A stretch of 64,000 bases of DNA, taken from NCBI RefSeq assembly GCF_025642135.1, contig NZ_CP106793.1:7160001-7224000 (forward strand). Reading direction: 5' to 3'. Numbering within the stretch: position 1 is the stretch's first letter; each line of letters opens with the position of its first letter. Below, piece by piece: positions 49,783 through 59,909 of this stretch. The notes beneath the pieces are model-generated. The model had not been told where the DNA came from and searched no databases. It saw nothing but the letters and a program-made list of their open reading frames with translations. The DNA comes from Streptomyces cynarae (GTDB taxonomy: Bacteria; Actinomycetota; Actinomycetes; Streptomycetales; Streptomycetaceae). The translations under genes and the position numbers were made by a program.

Positions 49783-50730
49783 ATGAACGGCTCACGCATA
49801 ACCGCCGTCGGCCACTACCAGCCCGCCAAGGTGCTCACCAACGAGGACCTGGCGGGCATGGTCGACACCAGCGACGAGTGGATCAGGACCCGGGTGGGCA
49901 TCCACACGCGCCACATCGCCGGAGCCGACGAGCCCGTCGACGAGCTCGCCGCGCACGCCGCCGCCAAGGCGCTGGCGGCGGCCGGCCTGGCGCCCGGCGA
50001 CATCGACCTCGTCCTGGTCGCCACCTCCACCGCCGTCGACCGCTCCCCGAACACGGCGGCCCGCGTCGCGGCCCGGCTCGGCATGCCGCAGCCCGCCGCG
50101 ATGGACGTCAACGTCGTCTGCGCCGGTTTCACCCACGCGCTCGCCACCGCCGACCACGCCGTGCGCGCGGGCGCGGCGGGCAGGGCACTCGTCATCGGCG
50201 CCGACAAGATGTCGGATGTCACGGACTGGACGGACCGTACGACATGCGTGCTGGTCGGGGACGGTGCCGGAGCCGCCGTGGTCGAGGCGTGCCCCGCCGG
50301 TGAGGAGCCCGGGATCGGGCCCGTGCTGTGGGGCTCGGTGCCCGAGATGGGGCACGCGGTGCGGATCGAGGGCACGCCCGCGCGGTTCGCGCAGGAAGGG
50401 CAGAGCGTGTACCGGTGGGCGACGACCCAGCTGCCGCCCGTCGCGCGCCGGGTGTGCGAACGGGCCGGGATCGCGCCCGAGGAGCTCGCCGCGGTCGTGC
50501 TGCACCAGGCCAACCTGCGCATCATCGAACCGCTCGCGGAGAAGCTCGGCGCCGTGAACGCTGTCGTCGCGCGTGACGTCACCGAGTCGGGGAACACCTC
50601 GGCGGCGAGTATCCCGCTCGCCCTCTCGAAGCTCGTGGAGCGCGGGGAGATCTCGAGCGGTGAACCCGTGCTGCTGTTCGGGTTCGGCGGGAACCTCTCG
50701 TACGCGGGACAGGTGATTCGCTGCCCGTGA
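49783..50730 (+). CDS. Beta-ketoacyl-ACP synthase III (FabH-like)
   Basis: The 315-residue enzyme has the KAS III triad: Cys in NVVCAGFTHAL (C113), His in VVLHQANLRII (~242) and Asn in ESGNTSAASIPLAL (~272). DTSDEWIRTRVGIHTRHIA at the N-terminus is the FabH signature. It condenses acyl-CoA with malonyl-ACP to start fatty acid or polyketide synthesis. It stands alone, without fabD, acpP or fabF, so it is a paralogue of the housekeeping copy. The ATG at 49783 is preceded by GAGGGGGAA. Confidence 0.9.
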   Translation: MNGSRITAVGHYQPAKVLTNEDLAGMVDTSDEWIRTRVGIHTRHIAGADEPVDELAAHAAAKALAAAGLAPGDIDLVLVATSTAVDRSPNTAARVAARLGMPQPAAMDVNVVCAGFTHALATADHAVRAGAAGRALVIGADKMSDVTDWTDRTTCVLVGDGAGAAVVEACPAGEEPGIGPVLWGSVPEMGHAVRIEGTPARFAQEGQSVYRWATTQLPPVARRVCERAGIAPEELAAVVLHQANLRIIEPLAEKLGAVNAVVARDVTESGNTSAASIPLALSKLVERGEISSGEPVLLFGFGGNLSYAGQVIRCP

Positions 50731-50817
50731 GCGGCCGTTCGTGGGTCGTCGTCCGCCAGTCGGACGGCCGTGTGACATGGCCAACTCCCCGCAGGGCCCG
50801 CCCTTGTGCGCCGTAGA

Positions 50818-50827
50818 CTGTAGACGA
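50818..50827. promoter_or_regulatory. Candidate GntR site upstream of the GntR gene
   Basis: CTGTAGACGA, followed by AGACAATTCATACTGG, resembles the reverse complement of the string at 48045 in the formate divergent region. It lies 61 nt before the GntR start and would suit autoregulation. Confidence 0.4.
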
Positions 50828-50887
50828 AAGACAATTCATACTGGCTTTCCGGGTACCGCGCCGCCGTTGCACTGGAGGGGGACCGCG

Positions 50888-51565
50888 ATGTTGTCGACAG
50901 GACTGCCGCAGGGAGCGGTGCCCAGGCTGGAGCGGCCGGGCCCGTTGCGCGACCGTGTCTACGAGGCGTTGCTCGAACTCATCACCACGCGTGCCCTCCA
51001 GCCGGGCCAGCACCTCGTCGAGAGCGAGCTCGCGGGGCACCTCGGGGTCTCCCGGCAGCCGGTGCGCGAGGCGCTGCAGCGGCTGAACACCGAGGGGTGG
51101 GTCGATCTGCGGCCCGCCCAGGGGGCGTTCGTGCACGAGCCCACGGAGGAGGAGGCCGACCAGCTCCTCACCGTCCGTACGCTGCTGGAGGCGGAGGCCG
51201 CCCGGCTCGCCGCGGCCAACGCGAACGCCGCGAGCATCAAGGCCCTCGAGGCGCTGTGCGAGGAGGGCGAGAAGGCCGTCGCCGCCGACGACGTGGACGG
51301 GGCCGTCGCGATGAACGCCCGCTTCCACGCCAAGATCATGGAACTGGCCGGCAACGCCGTCCTGGCCGAACTGGCCGCCCAGGTCGACCGCCGCGTGCGC
51401 TGGTACTACACCCCGGTCGCCCGGCAGCGCGGGCAGCAGTCCTGGATCGAACACCGCGACCTGATCGCCGCGGTCGCCGCCCGCGACGAACAGCGCGCGA
51501 CCCAGCTCATGCGCGAACACACCGAGCACACCCGACGCTCGTACCACGAACGACCGAGGCCGTAG
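50888..51565 (+). CDS. GntR-family regulator, FCD subfamily
   Basis: The 225-residue protein has the GntR winged HTH (LRDRVYEALLELITTRALQPGQHLVESELAGHLGVSRQPVREALQRLNTEGWVDLRPAQGAFVHEP) and an FCD ligand domain with metal-type residues in MNARFHAKIMELAGN and WIEHRDLIAAVAARD. FCD regulators respond to small carboxylic acids. Being downstream of the OFA transporter and sharing a motif with its promoter, it may control the formate module. The ATG at 50888 has GGAGGGGGA. Confidence 0.88.
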   Translation: MLSTGLPQGAVPRLERPGPLRDRVYEALLELITTRALQPGQHLVESELAGHLGVSRQPVREALQRLNTEGWVDLRPAQGAFVHEPTEEEADQLLTVRTLLEAEAARLAAANANAASIKALEALCEEGEKAVAADDVDGAVAMNARFHAKIMELAGNAVLAELAAQVDRRVRWYYTPVARQRGQQSWIEHRDLIAAVAARDEQRATQLMREHTEHTRRSYHERPRP

Positions 51566-51612
51566 TCCGGCGCTGCCGGTCTCTGCGTCGTCCGCCCCAC
51601 CGAGTAACGCCG

Positions 51613-52440
51613 TCAGAACGCGTCCGCGTGCGCCCGAGCCCACTCCCGGAACGTGCGCGGCTCCCGGCCCGTCACCTCCCGCACCGTCGGCAGCACCTGT
51701 GACTCGTCCAGGGTGCCGTCCACGAAGAAGCTGAAGAAGGCGTCGACGTACGGCTTGGGCATGCGGGACTCCAGCTCGGTGCGCGCCTCCTCGTTCGTGA
51801 GGCCGACGGCCCGCAGGTCCCGGCCGAGCACCTCGCCCAGGATGCGCACACGATCGGCGGGCAACAGCGCTTCGGGGCCCGTCACTTCGAGAGCTCGGCC
51901 CGCCCACTCGTCCGACAGCAGGGCGCGCGCGGCGACCCGCGAGATGTCGTACGGATCGACGTCGGTCGTGTACGCGTCCGGGAACGGCACCCGCACGGTG
52001 TCGCCCTTGCGGATCTGGTCCGCCAGCTGCAACGCGTTGGACATGAAGCTCGTGCACCGCAGTGACGTCCACGCCAGCCCGGACTTCCGCACCGCAGTCT
52101 CGGCCTCGATCAGGTAGCCGGCGACCGCGTTGCCCGTGTCGCCCGTGCCCGCCGACCTCCCGGACAGCAGGGCGACCCGCTCCACCCCTGCCGCCCGCGC
52201 ATCCGCAAGGATCTGCCGCTGACCCCCGTAGCCCGGCATCAGGAACATCGCCCGTACACCGTCGAGCGTTTCCCGCACCGTCTCCGGCCGGTTCAGGTCG
52301 CCTGCCACGGCCGTCACCCCCGGCGGCAGGCCCTCCGACCGGCCGGCGCGGCTCAGTGCCCGCACCGACTGCCCCGACTCCGCCAGAACGCGGACGAGTT
52401 CGGCACCCACGTTCCCCGTGGCACCCGTCACCAGAATCAC
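51613..52440 (-). CDS. NmrA-like NAD(P)-binding protein
   Basis: The 275-residue protein begins ILVTGATGNVGAELVRVLAESGQSVRALSR, the NmrA/atypical SDR dinucleotide motif, followed by GDLNRPETVRETLDGVRAMFLMPG and LRCTSFMSNALQLAD. The proteins bind NAD(P) and act as redox sensors or quinone reductases; the substrate is unknown. GAGAGGGGG precedes the GTG at 52440. It is convergent with the GntR gene and divergent from the ROK gene. Confidence 0.87.
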   Translation of the reverse strand: MILVTGATGNVGAELVRVLAESGQSVRALSRAGRSEGLPPGVTAVAGDLNRPETVRETLDGVRAMFLMPGYGGQRQILADARAAGVERVALLSGRSAGTGDTGNAVAGYLIEAETAVRKSGLAWTSLRCTSFMSNALQLADQIRKGDTVRVPFPDAYTTDVDPYDISRVAARALLSDEWAGRALEVTGPEALLPADRVRILGEVLGRDLRAVGLTNEEARTELESRMPKPYVDAFFSFFVDGTLDESQVLPTVREVTGREPRTFREWARAHADAF

Positions 52441-52573
52441 ACGGTCCCCCTCTCCCCTTGCCGGGCCACGGACGGCCCGACCCCGATGTGGTGCGTGCTC
52501 ATCCTGCGGGCCGGTGCGCGACGGCACCAGTGCGCCGTCTACGCATCCCCGTTCTTTGTCCTGTGAGTGGAGA

Positions 52574-52600
52574 AAGTTGGCGGTAATCTCTGTGCAACTT
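52574..52600. promoter_or_regulatory. Inverted repeat AAGTTG-N15-CAACTT upstream of ROK gene
   Basis: Arms at 52574-52579 and 52595-52600 lie about 100 nt before the ROK start, in the gap with the divergent NmrA-like gene. It is a possible operator of the sugar locus. Confidence 0.35.
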
Positions 52601-52701
52601 CTTCCCAGTCCCGGCAGCCGCTGCTACGTTCCCTCCGAAAGCAAGCCACAGAAGTGGCCGGAAACCGGCGCGCACAGGCCGATTGAGGCGGGGAGGGGCT
52701 C

Positions 52702-53892
52702 GTGAGACGGATGACGGCTCGACCCGCCAACGCCCATCAGGCCCGGCTGCTGAAGCTGCTGCGCGACGGCGGCCCCAACTCCCGCGCCCAGCTCGGCGAC
52801 CAGGTGGACCTCTCGCGGTCCAAGCTGGCCGTGGAGGTGGACCGGCTGTTGGAGACGGGACTGGTCGTGGCCGACGGACTCGCCGCCTCGCGCGGCGGCC
52901 GCCGTTCCCACAACATCCGGCTCAACCCGCACCTGCGCTTCCTCGGCGTCGACATCGGCGCGACCTCGGTCGACGTCGCGGTCACCAACGCCGAACTGGA
53001 AGTGCTCGGCCACCTCAACCAGCCCATGGACGTGCGCGAGGGCCCCGTCGCGGTCTTCGAGCAAGTCCTCGCCATGGCGGCCAAGCTGAAGACATCCGGC
53101 CTGGCCGAGGGCTTCGACGGCGCCGGCATCGGCGTCCCAGGACCGGTCCGCTTCCCCGAGGGCGTCCCCGTGGCACCCCCGATCATGCCCGGCTGGGACG
53201 GCTTCCCGGTGCGGGAGGCCCTCAGCCAGGAACTCGGCTGCCCGGTCATGGTCGACAACGACGTGAACCTGATGGCGATGGGGGAGCAGCACGCGGGCGT
53301 CGCCCGCACCGTGGGCGACTTCCTCTGCGTCAAGATCGGCACCGGCATCGGCTGCGGCATCGTCGTCGGCGGTGAGGTCTACCGCGGCACGACGGGCAGC
53401 GCGGGCGACATCGGGCACATCCAGGCCGTGCCCGAGGGACGCCCGTGCGCCTGTGGCAACCGGGGCTGCCTGGAGGCCCACTTCAGCGGCGCGGCACTCG
53501 CCCGTGACGCGCTGGAGGCCGCCCGCCAGGGACTCTCGGCCGAACTCGCCTCCCGCCTGGAGACGAACGGCACCCTCACCGCCGTCGACGTCGCCGCCGC
53601 GGCCGCCGCGGGCGACGCCACCTCCCTCGACCTCATCCGGGAGGGCGGCACCCGCACCGGCCAGGTCATCGCCGGCCTGGTCAGCTTCTTCAACCCCGGC
53701 CTCGTGGTGATCGGCGGCGGGGTGACCGGCCTCGGCCACACCCTGCTCGCCGCGATCCGCACCCAGGTCTACCGCCAGTCGCTGCCGCTCGCGACCGGCA
53801 ATCTCCCCATCGTCCTCGGCGAGTTGGGCCAGAACGCCGGCGTCATCGGCGCGGCCCGGCTCATCAGCGACCACCTGTTCTCACCCGCGTAA
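52702..53892 (+). CDS. ROK-family transcriptional repressor
   Basis: The 396-residue protein has an N-terminal HTH (HQARLLKLLRDGGPNSRAQLGDQVDLSRSKLAVEVDRLLETGLV) and a ROK sugar-kinase fold: FLGVDIGATSVDVAVT, GAGIGVPGPVRF, VDNDVNLMAMGEQH, KIGTGIGCGIVVGGEVYRGTTGSAGDIGHI, and the Zn motif CACGNRGCLE. The fold normally binds a free sugar or its derivative as inducer. It precedes the ABC importer in the same direction and is the likely regulator of the locus. The start is GTG at 52702 with a GGGGAGGGG region upstream; an ATG at 52711 is possible. Confidence 0.9.
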   Translation: MRRMTARPANAHQARLLKLLRDGGPNSRAQLGDQVDLSRSKLAVEVDRLLETGLVVADGLAASRGGRRSHNIRLNPHLRFLGVDIGATSVDVAVTNAELEVLGHLNQPMDVREGPVAVFEQVLAMAAKLKTSGLAEGFDGAGIGVPGPVRFPEGVPVAPPIMPGWDGFPVREALSQELGCPVMVDNDVNLMAMGEQHAGVARTVGDFLCVKIGTGIGCGIVVGGEVYRGTTGSAGDIGHIQAVPEGRPCACGNRGCLEAHFSGAALARDALEAARQGLSAELASRLETNGTLTAVDVAAAAAAGDATSLDLIREGGTRTGQVIAGLVSFFNPGLVVIGGGVTGLGHTLLAAIRTQVYRQSLPLATGNLPIVLGELGQNAGVIGAARLISDHLFSPA

Positions 53893-54013
53893 GCAACCGC
53901 CGCATATACGGAACTCCAGCACAGCGCCCTGCTCTGCCCTGCCCTGAAACCGCCTGCCCAGCGCCGGCGGCACGCCCTGACACCGGCCCGCACGTCCGCC
54001 GAGGGGAACCCAC

Positions 54014-55531
54014 ATGGCACCAGAACCACCGCTGCTCAGCATGTCCGGCATCACCAAGTCGTTCCCCGGGGTCCGGGCCCTCGACGGCGTCGACCTCGAC
54101 GTCCACGCCGGTGAAGTGCACTGTCTGCTCGGCCAGAACGGGGCCGGCAAGTCCACCCTCATCAAGGTCCTCGCCGGCGCCCACCAGCCCGACACCGGCA
54201 CCATCCACTGGCGCGGGGAACCCGTCACGCTGCGCTCGCCGATCGCGGCCATGCGCCTGGGCATCGCCACCATCTACCAGGAACTCGACCTGGTGGAGCA
54301 CCTGTCGGTGGCCGAGAACGTCCACCTGGGCCACGAACCCACGGCCGCCGGCTTCGTCGTACGGCGAAAGACGGCGCTGACGTCAACGGCCGGGCTCCTC
54401 CGCCGACTCGGGCATCCGGAGATCGACCCGTCCCGTCTCGTGGGCGAGCTGTCGGCGGCCCAGCAGCAGATCGTGTCCATGGCGCGGGCGCTCTCCCACG
54501 ACGTGCGGCTCATCGTGATGGACGAGCCGTCCGCCGCGCTCGACCCGGACGAGGTCGACAACCTGTTCCGAATCGTCGGCGATCTCACCGCCGACGGAGT
54601 CGCCGTCGTCTACATCTCACACCGCCTGGAGGAGATCCGCCGCATCGGCGACCGGGTGACCGTCCTCAAGGACGGGCGGGCCGTCGCGGGCGGACTGCCG
54701 GCGAAGACCACACCGACCCACGACGTCGTCGCCCTGATGACGGGACGCAACGTCGAGTACGTCTTCCCCGAGCGGTCCGCGTCCCCGCCGCACGGCACGC
54801 CCGTACTGGAAGTCCGGGGTCTGGCCCGGCAGGGCGAGTTCGAGCCGCTCGACCTCGAGGTGCGCGCCGGGGAGATCGTCGGCCTGGCCGGGCTCGTCGG
54901 TTCCGGGCGCTCCGAGATCCTGGAGACCCTGTACGGAGCCCGCAGGCCCACCGCGGGACAGGTCCTCGTCGACGGGCGCCCGTTGCGTCCGGGCAGCGTG
55001 CGCGCCGCGGTGCGCGCCGGGCTGGGCCTCGCACCCGAGGAGCGCAAGGCGCAGGCCCTGCTGATGCTGGAGTCCGTCACCCGCAACGTCTCGATCTCCT
55101 CCCTGTCCCGCTTCTCGCGCGGCGGCTGGATCGACCGGGGCGCGGAACGGGGCGCGGCGCGCGCGACTACCCGCGAGCTGTCCCTGCGGCCCGACAACCC
55201 GGCCGTGCCGATCCGCACCCTCTCCGGCGGCAACCAGCAGAAAGCCGTCCTCGCCCGCTGGCTGCTGCGCGGCTGCCGTGTGCTGCTGCTCGACGAACCG
55301 ACCCGAGGCGTCGACGTCGGCGCCCGCGCCGAGCTGTACGCGGTCGTCCGGCGCCTGGCCGACGAGGGCCTCGCGGTGCTGCTGGTCTCCAGCGAGGTGC
55401 CCGAGGTGCTGGGTCTCGCCGACCGCGTCCTGGTCCTGCGCGAGGGCCGCGTCGTCCATACCGCGCCGGCCCGTGAGCTGGACGAACACCGTGTACTCGA
55501 CCTCGTCATGGAAGGAAGCCCGGTGTCATGA
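54014..55531 (+). CDS. Sugar ABC transporter ATPase with two NBDs (RbsA/XylG-type)
   Basis: The 505-residue protein has two ABC domains. The first shows Walker A GQNGAGKST, ELSAAQQQIVSMARAL as signature and VMDEPSAALDPDE. The second has degenerate Walker A GLVGSGRSE, signature LSGGNQQKAVLARWL and LLDEPTRGVDVGA. This is typical of ribose/xylose-type importers, in which the second site is not catalytic. The final codons overlap the permease start by 4 nt. Its role is energising uptake of the locus substrate. Confidence 0.92.
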   Translation: MAPEPPLLSMSGITKSFPGVRALDGVDLDVHAGEVHCLLGQNGAGKSTLIKVLAGAHQPDTGTIHWRGEPVTLRSPIAAMRLGIATIYQELDLVEHLSVAENVHLGHEPTAAGFVVRRKTALTSTAGLLRRLGHPEIDPSRLVGELSAAQQQIVSMARALSHDVRLIVMDEPSAALDPDEVDNLFRIVGDLTADGVAVVYISHRLEEIRRIGDRVTVLKDGRAVAGGLPAKTTPTHDVVALMTGRNVEYVFPERSASPPHGTPVLEVRGLARQGEFEPLDLEVRAGEIVGLAGLVGSGRSEILETLYGARRPTAGQVLVDGRPLRPGSVRAAVRAGLGLAPEERKAQALLMLESVTRNVSISSLSRFSRGGWIDRGAERGAARATTRELSLRPDNPAVPIRTLSGGNQQKAVLARWLLRGCRVLLLDEPTRGVDVGARAELYAVVRRLADEGLAVLLVSSEVPEVLGLADRVLVLREGRVVHTAPARELDEHRVLDLVMEGSPVS

Positions 55532-56544
55532 CGCAGCCCGTCTCCCCGCCTCGGGACACCGCCGACAAGGTGCCCGCGGCCGAACTCCCCGCCTGGCGCT
55601 CCCTCGTGGGCCGCGTCGACGTCCGCACCCTGTCCCTCCTCGGTGTGCTCGCCGCGCTCGTCCTCATCGGTGGGATCACCAAACCGGACGAGTTCCTCGA
55701 CACCCGCAACCTCCAGCTCGTCCTCACCCAGGCCTCCGTGATCGGCGTCGTCACCGTCGGCATGACCTTCGTCATCACCTCGGGCGGCATCGACCTGTCC
55801 GTCGGCGCGATCGTCGCGCTGGCCTCGGTGTGGGCGACCACGGTCGCCACCCAGGAGTACGGCTTTGCGGGCATCCTCTTCACCGCGGTCGTCGTCGGCG
55901 TGGGCTGCGGACTCGTCAACGGCCTGCTCATCGCCTACGGCGGGATGGTCCCGTTCATCGCGACGCTCGCCATGCTGGCCTCCGCGCGCGGCCTCGCCCT
56001 TCAGATCACCGACGGCAGGACGCAGATCGTCACCGTCGACGGCATCCTCAAGCTCGGCGAACGCGACTCCTACGTGCTCGGCATCCCCCCGCTCGTCCTG
56101 GTCTTCGCCGTCGTCACCGTCATCGGCTGGCTGCTGCTCAACCGCACCACCTTCGGCCGCCGCACCGTCGCCGTCGGCGGCAACGCGGAGGCGGCCCGCC
56201 TCGCCGGCATCGACGTACGCCGCCAGCGGCTGTACCTCTACCTGCTGTCGGGGCTGTGCTGCGGCATCGCCGCGTTCCTGCTGATCATCCTGTCCGGCTC
56301 GGGCCAGAACACCAACGGCAACCTGTACGAACTCGACGCCATCGCCGCCGCGATCATCGGCGGCACCCTGCTCACCGGCGGCCGCGGCACCATCACCGGC
56401 TCCGTGCTCGGCGTCCTGGTCTTCACCACGATCACCGACATCTTCGCCCTGAACAACCTGCAGAGCGACGTCCAGCAGATCGCCAAGGGCGCGATCATCG
56501 TCGCCGCCGTGCTGGTCCAGCGCCGTACCGCGAGCACGACCTGA
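55528..56544 (+). CDS. Sugar ABC transporter permease (RbsC-type)
   Basis: The 338-residue membrane protein has about eight to ten hydrophobic segments and the RbsC-family motifs GMTFVITSGGIDLSVGAIVALASV and GGNAEAARLAGIDVRRQRLYLYLLSGLCCGIAAFLL, and the late AAAIIGGTLLTGGRGTITGSVLGVLVFTTI. It forms the channel of the importer as a homodimer. The ATG at 55528 overlaps the ATPase stop as ATGA. Confidence 0.92.
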   Translation: MTQPVSPPRDTADKVPAAELPAWRSLVGRVDVRTLSLLGVLAALVLIGGITKPDEFLDTRNLQLVLTQASVIGVVTVGMTFVITSGGIDLSVGAIVALASVWATTVATQEYGFAGILFTAVVVGVGCGLVNGLLIAYGGMVPFIATLAMLASARGLALQITDGRTQIVTVDGILKLGERDSYVLGIPPLVLVFAVVTVIGWLLLNRTTFGRRTVAVGGNAEAARLAGIDVRRQRLYLYLLSGLCCGIAAFLLIILSGSGQNTNGNLYELDAIAAAIIGGTLLTGGRGTITGSVLGVLVFTTITDIFALNNLQSDVQQIAKGAIIVAAVLVQRRTASTT

Positions 56545-56561
56545 GGAAAGGGTTCACCGCC

Positions 56562-57602
56562 ATGTCGCCACACACCAGTCGCAGAGGACTGCTCTTCGGG
56601 ACCGCCGCCGTCTCCGCCGGTGCCTTCCTCGCGGGTTGCACGAGTAACGAGGTCAAGGACGACAAGCCCGCCGCGAACGACCAACCGGCCGCCGGCGACA
56701 AGCCCGGCAAGCACGTCACCATCGGCTTCGCCGGCCCGCAGGCCGACCACGGCTGGCTCAACGCCATCAACGACAACGCCGAGAGCCGCGCCAAGAAGTA
56801 CTCCGATGTGACGCTGGAGATCACCGAGGGCTCCAACGACACGGCCGCGCAGATCGGCCAGATCGAGACGCTGATCAACAAGAAGGTCGACGTGCTGGTG
56901 GTGCTGCCCGCCGACGGCAAGGCACTCACCCAGGTCGGGCTGAAGGCGATGCGCGCGGGCATCCCCGTCGTCAACCTCGACCGCGTCTTCAACACCCCGC
57001 AGGCCTACCGCTGCTGGATCGGCGGTGACAACTACGGCATGGGCCTCAACGCCGGCCACTACATCGGCGAGAAGCTCAAGGGCAAGGCGAACGCCCGCGT
57101 CATCGAACTCGCCGGACTCGACAACCTGGAACTGACCAAGCAGCGCACCCAGGGCTTCGACGACGCCCTGAAGAACTATCCGAACATCAAGAAGGTCGCC
57201 CGCCAGGCCGCCGACTTCACGGTCGAGTCGGGGCAGGCCAAGATGGCCCAACTGCTCCAGGCGCAGCCCGAGTTCGACGCCCTCTGGAACCACGACGACG
57301 ACCAGGGCGTGGGCGCCCTGCGCGCCATCCAGCAGGCCGGGCGCGACGACTTCCTGATGGTCGGCGGGGCCGGGGCGCTGTCCGCGTTCCAGGCCATCAA
57401 GCAGGACAACAGCGTGCTGAAGGCGACCGTCCTGTACCCGCCGACCATGGCCGCATCCGCGATCGACCTCGCCCGCGCCCTCGGCCAGGGCAAGGGCGTC
57501 GGCGGCCTCGCCGAGTACGAGATCCCGGCCTCCATCACCCTCTACTCGGCCGTCGTCGACAAGGACAACGTCGACCGCTACATGCCCACCGGCTTCAGGT
57601 GA
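56562..57602 (+). CDS. Sugar-binding lipoprotein of the ABC importer
   Basis: The 346-residue precursor has a Tat-like/lipoprotein signal with SRRGLLFGTAAVSAGAFLAGC; Cys26 is the lipidation site. The mature part is a periplasmic-binding protein type I fold (VTIGFAGPQADHGWLNAINDNAESRAKKYSDVTLEITEGSNDTAAQIGQIETLINKKVDVLVVLPADG). It captures the substrate and hands it to the permease. GAGGAAAGGG precedes the ATG, 17 nt after the permease stop. Confidence 0.92.
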   Translation: MSPHTSRRGLLFGTAAVSAGAFLAGCTSNEVKDDKPAANDQPAAGDKPGKHVTIGFAGPQADHGWLNAINDNAESRAKKYSDVTLEITEGSNDTAAQIGQIETLINKKVDVLVVLPADGKALTQVGLKAMRAGIPVVNLDRVFNTPQAYRCWIGGDNYGMGLNAGHYIGEKLKGKANARVIELAGLDNLELTKQRTQGFDDALKNYPNIKKVARQAADFTVESGQAKMAQLLQAQPEFDALWNHDDDQGVGALRAIQQAGRDDFLMVGGAGALSAFQAIKQDNSVLKATVLYPPTMAASAIDLARALGQGKGVGGLAEYEIPASITLYSAVVDKDNVDRYMPTGFR

Positions 57603-57658
57603 CGCTCCACCCGCACCCCCCACGGCGCACCACCACCAGGACGAGGAGGACCTTCCGT

Positions 57659-58897
57659 ATGGGACAGCCGCAGCAGTCAGAAGGCGCGGAGAGCGAGACA
57701 CCGGCACCTGCCGGGACCGGCGCCGGGAAGCCGCCCCTGCGCGTCGGCATGGTCGGCTACGCCTTCATGGGCGCCGCCCACTCCCAGGGCTGGCGCACCG
57801 TGGGCCGTGTCTTCGACCTGCCCCTGCGCCCGGTGATGGCCGCGGTCTGCGGCCGCGATGCGGCCGCCGTGCGCGCGGCGGCCGACCGGCACGGCTGGGC
57901 GGCGGCCGAGACCGACTGGCGGGCGCTGATCACCCGGGACGACATCGACCTCGTCGACATCTGCACCCCGGGGGACAGCCACGCCGAGATCGCGCTGGCC
58001 GCGCTCGCGGCGGGCAAGCACGTGCTGTGCGAGAAGCCGCTGGCGAACAGCGTGGAGGAGGCCGAGGCGATGGCCGCGGCGGCCGAAGCGGCCCACGCAC
58101 GCGGTCAGCGCGCGATGGTCGGCTTCAACTACCGCCGCGTCCCCGCCACCGCGCTCGCCCGCCGCATGGTCGCCGAGGGCCGGATCGGCACCCTGCGGCA
58201 CCTGCGGGTGTCGTACCTCCAGGACTGGCTGGTCGACCCTTCCTTCCCGCTGACCTGGCGGCTGCGCAAGGAGCTGGCCGGCTCCGGCTCGCTCGGCGAC
58301 CTCGGCGCGCACATCGTCGACCTCGCCCAGTACCTCGCGGGGGAGCGCCTGGCCGGCGTGTCGGCGCTCACCGAGACCTTCGTCCGGCAACGGCCCCTGC
58401 CCCACGGTCCGACCAGCGGGCTCAGCGCCGCATCGGCCGACGGCACCGGCGAGGTGACCGTGGACGACGCCGCCCTGTTCACCGGCCGCTTCGCCTCCGG
58501 CGCCCTCGCCTCCTTCGAGGCCACCCGGTACGCCACCGGCCGCAAGAACGCCCTGCGCATCGAACTCAACGGCGAACGCGGCTCCCTCGCCTTCGACCTG
58601 GAGCGGCTCAACGAACTGTCGTACCACGACGCCACCGAGCCCGATGCGCACGCCGGCTTCCGCCGCATCCTGGTCACCGAACCCGACCATCCCTACCTGG
58701 ACGCCTGGTGGCCGCCGGGCCACGGCCTCGGCTACGAGCACACCTTCGTCCACCAGGCCCGCGACCTCGTCCACGCGATCGCCGAGGGCACCACGCCCGA
58801 CCCCTCCTTCACCGACGGGCTGCAGGTCCAGCGGGTCCTCGCCGCGGTGGAGGAGAGCGCCGAGAAGAACTCCGTCTACACGCCCATAGCGGTCTGA
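57659..58897 (+). CDS. Gfo/Idh/MocA-family dehydrogenase
   Basis: The 412-residue protein has the Rossmann motif [19 protein letters not shown], the conserved EKP in [18 protein letters not shown], and [36 protein letters not shown]. The domain after ~150 has [18 protein letters not shown] with the His typical of the family. These enzymes oxidise or reduce sugar C3 hydroxyl/keto groups with NAD(P). The ATG at 57659 is preceded by GAGGAGGA; the N-terminal 25 residues are low complexity. It follows the lipoprotein gene in the same transcript. Confidence 0.9.
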   Translation: MGQPQQSEGAESETPAPAGTGAGKPPLRVGMVGYAFMGAAHSQGWRTVGRVFDLPLRPVMAAVCGRDAAAVRAAADRHGWAAAETDWRALITRDDIDLVDICTPGDSHAEIALAALAAGKHVLCEKPLANSVEEAEAMAAAAEAAHARGQRAMVGFNYRRVPATALARRMVAEGRIGTLRHLRVSYLQDWLVDPSFPLTWRLRKELAGSGSLGDLGAHIVDLAQYLAGERLAGVSALTETFVRQRPLPHGPTSGLSAASADGTGEVTVDDAALFTGRFASGALASFEATRYATGRKNALRIELNGERGSLAFDLERLNELSYHDATEPDAHAGFRRILVTEPDHPYLDAWWPPGHGLGYEHTFVHQARDLVHAIAEGTTPDPSFTDGLQVQRVLAAVEESAEKNSVYTPIAV

Positions 58898-58910
58898 GGG
58901 GGACTGCCGT

Positions 58911-59909
58911 ATGCCGCGCACCTTCACCCTGTTCACCGGCCAGTGGGCCGACCTGCCCCTGGAGGAGGTCTGCCGCCTCGCCCGCGACTTCGGTTACGAC
59001 GGACTCGAACTGGCCTGCTGGGGCGACCACTTCGAGGTCGACAAGGCCCTCGCCGACCCCTCGTACGTCGACTCCCGCCACCAGCTCCTCGACAAGTACG
59101 GCCTGAAGTGCTGGGCGATCTCCAACCACCTCGTCGGCCAGGCGGTGTGCGACGCCATCATCGACGAACGCCACCGGGCCATCCTGCCCGCCCGCATCTG
59201 GGGCGACGGCGAGCCCGAGGGTGTACGGCAGCGGGCCGCCGCCGAGATCGCGGACACCGCGCGTGCCGCTGCCGCCTTCGGCGTCGACACCGTCATCGGC
59301 TTCACCGGCTCCGCCATCTGGCACCTGGTCGCCATGTTCCCGCCCGCCCCCGAGTCGATGATCGAACGCGGATACGAGGACTTCGCCGAGCGGTGGAACC
59401 CGGTCCTCGACGTGTTCGACGCGGAGGGCGTCCGGTTCGCGCACGAGGTCCACCCGAGCGAGATCGCCTACGACTACTGGACGACGCAGCGCGCCCTTGC
59501 CGCCGTCGACCACCGCCCCGCCTTCGGCCTGAACTTCGACCCCTCCCACTTCGTGTGGCAGGACCTCGACCCGGTCGGCTTCCTGTGGGACTTCCGCGAC
59601 CGGATCTACCACGTCGACTGCAAGGAGGCCCGCAAGCGCCTCGACGGGCGCAACGGGCGCCTCGGCTCCCACCTGCCCTGGGGCGACCCGCGCCGCGGCT
59701 GGGACTTCGTGTCCGCCGGGCACGGCGACGTCCCCTGGGAGGACGTCTTCCGGATGCTGCGCTCCATCGACTACCAGGGGCCCGTCTCCGTGGAGTGGGA
59801 GGACGCCGGCATGGACCGGCTCCAGGGCGCCCCCGAGGCCCTGACCCGGCTGAAGGCGTACGACTTCGAGCCGCCGTCGGCCTCGTTCGACGCGGCGTTC
59901 GGCAACTGA
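58911..59909 (+). CDS. Sugar phosphate isomerase/epimerase-like TIM-barrel protein
   Basis: The 332-residue protein shows xylose-isomerase-like (AP endonuclease 2) TIM-barrel motifs: [28 protein letters not shown] with a metal-binding Glu, [26 protein letters not shown] and [13 protein letters not shown]. Related proteins act as sugar isomerases or 3-keto-glycoside lyases. It starts 13 nt after the dehydrogenase gene, so both should act on the same imported sugar. Confidence 0.88.
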   Translation: MPRTFTLFTGQWADLPLEEVCRLARDFGYDGLELACWGDHFEVDKALADPSYVDSRHQLLDKYGLKCWAISNHLVGQAVCDAIIDERHRAILPARIWGDGEPEGVRQRAAAEIADTARAAAAFGVDTVIGFTGSAIWHLVAMFPPAPESMIERGYEDFAERWNPVLDVFDAEGVRFAHEVHPSEIAYDYWTTQRALAAVDHRPAFGLNFDPSHFVWQDLDPVGFLWDFRDRIYHVDCKEARKRLDGRNGRLGSHLPWGDPRRGWDFVSAGHGDVPWEDVFRMLRSIDYQGPVSVEWEDAGMDRLQGAPEALTRLKAYDFEPPSASFDAAFGN

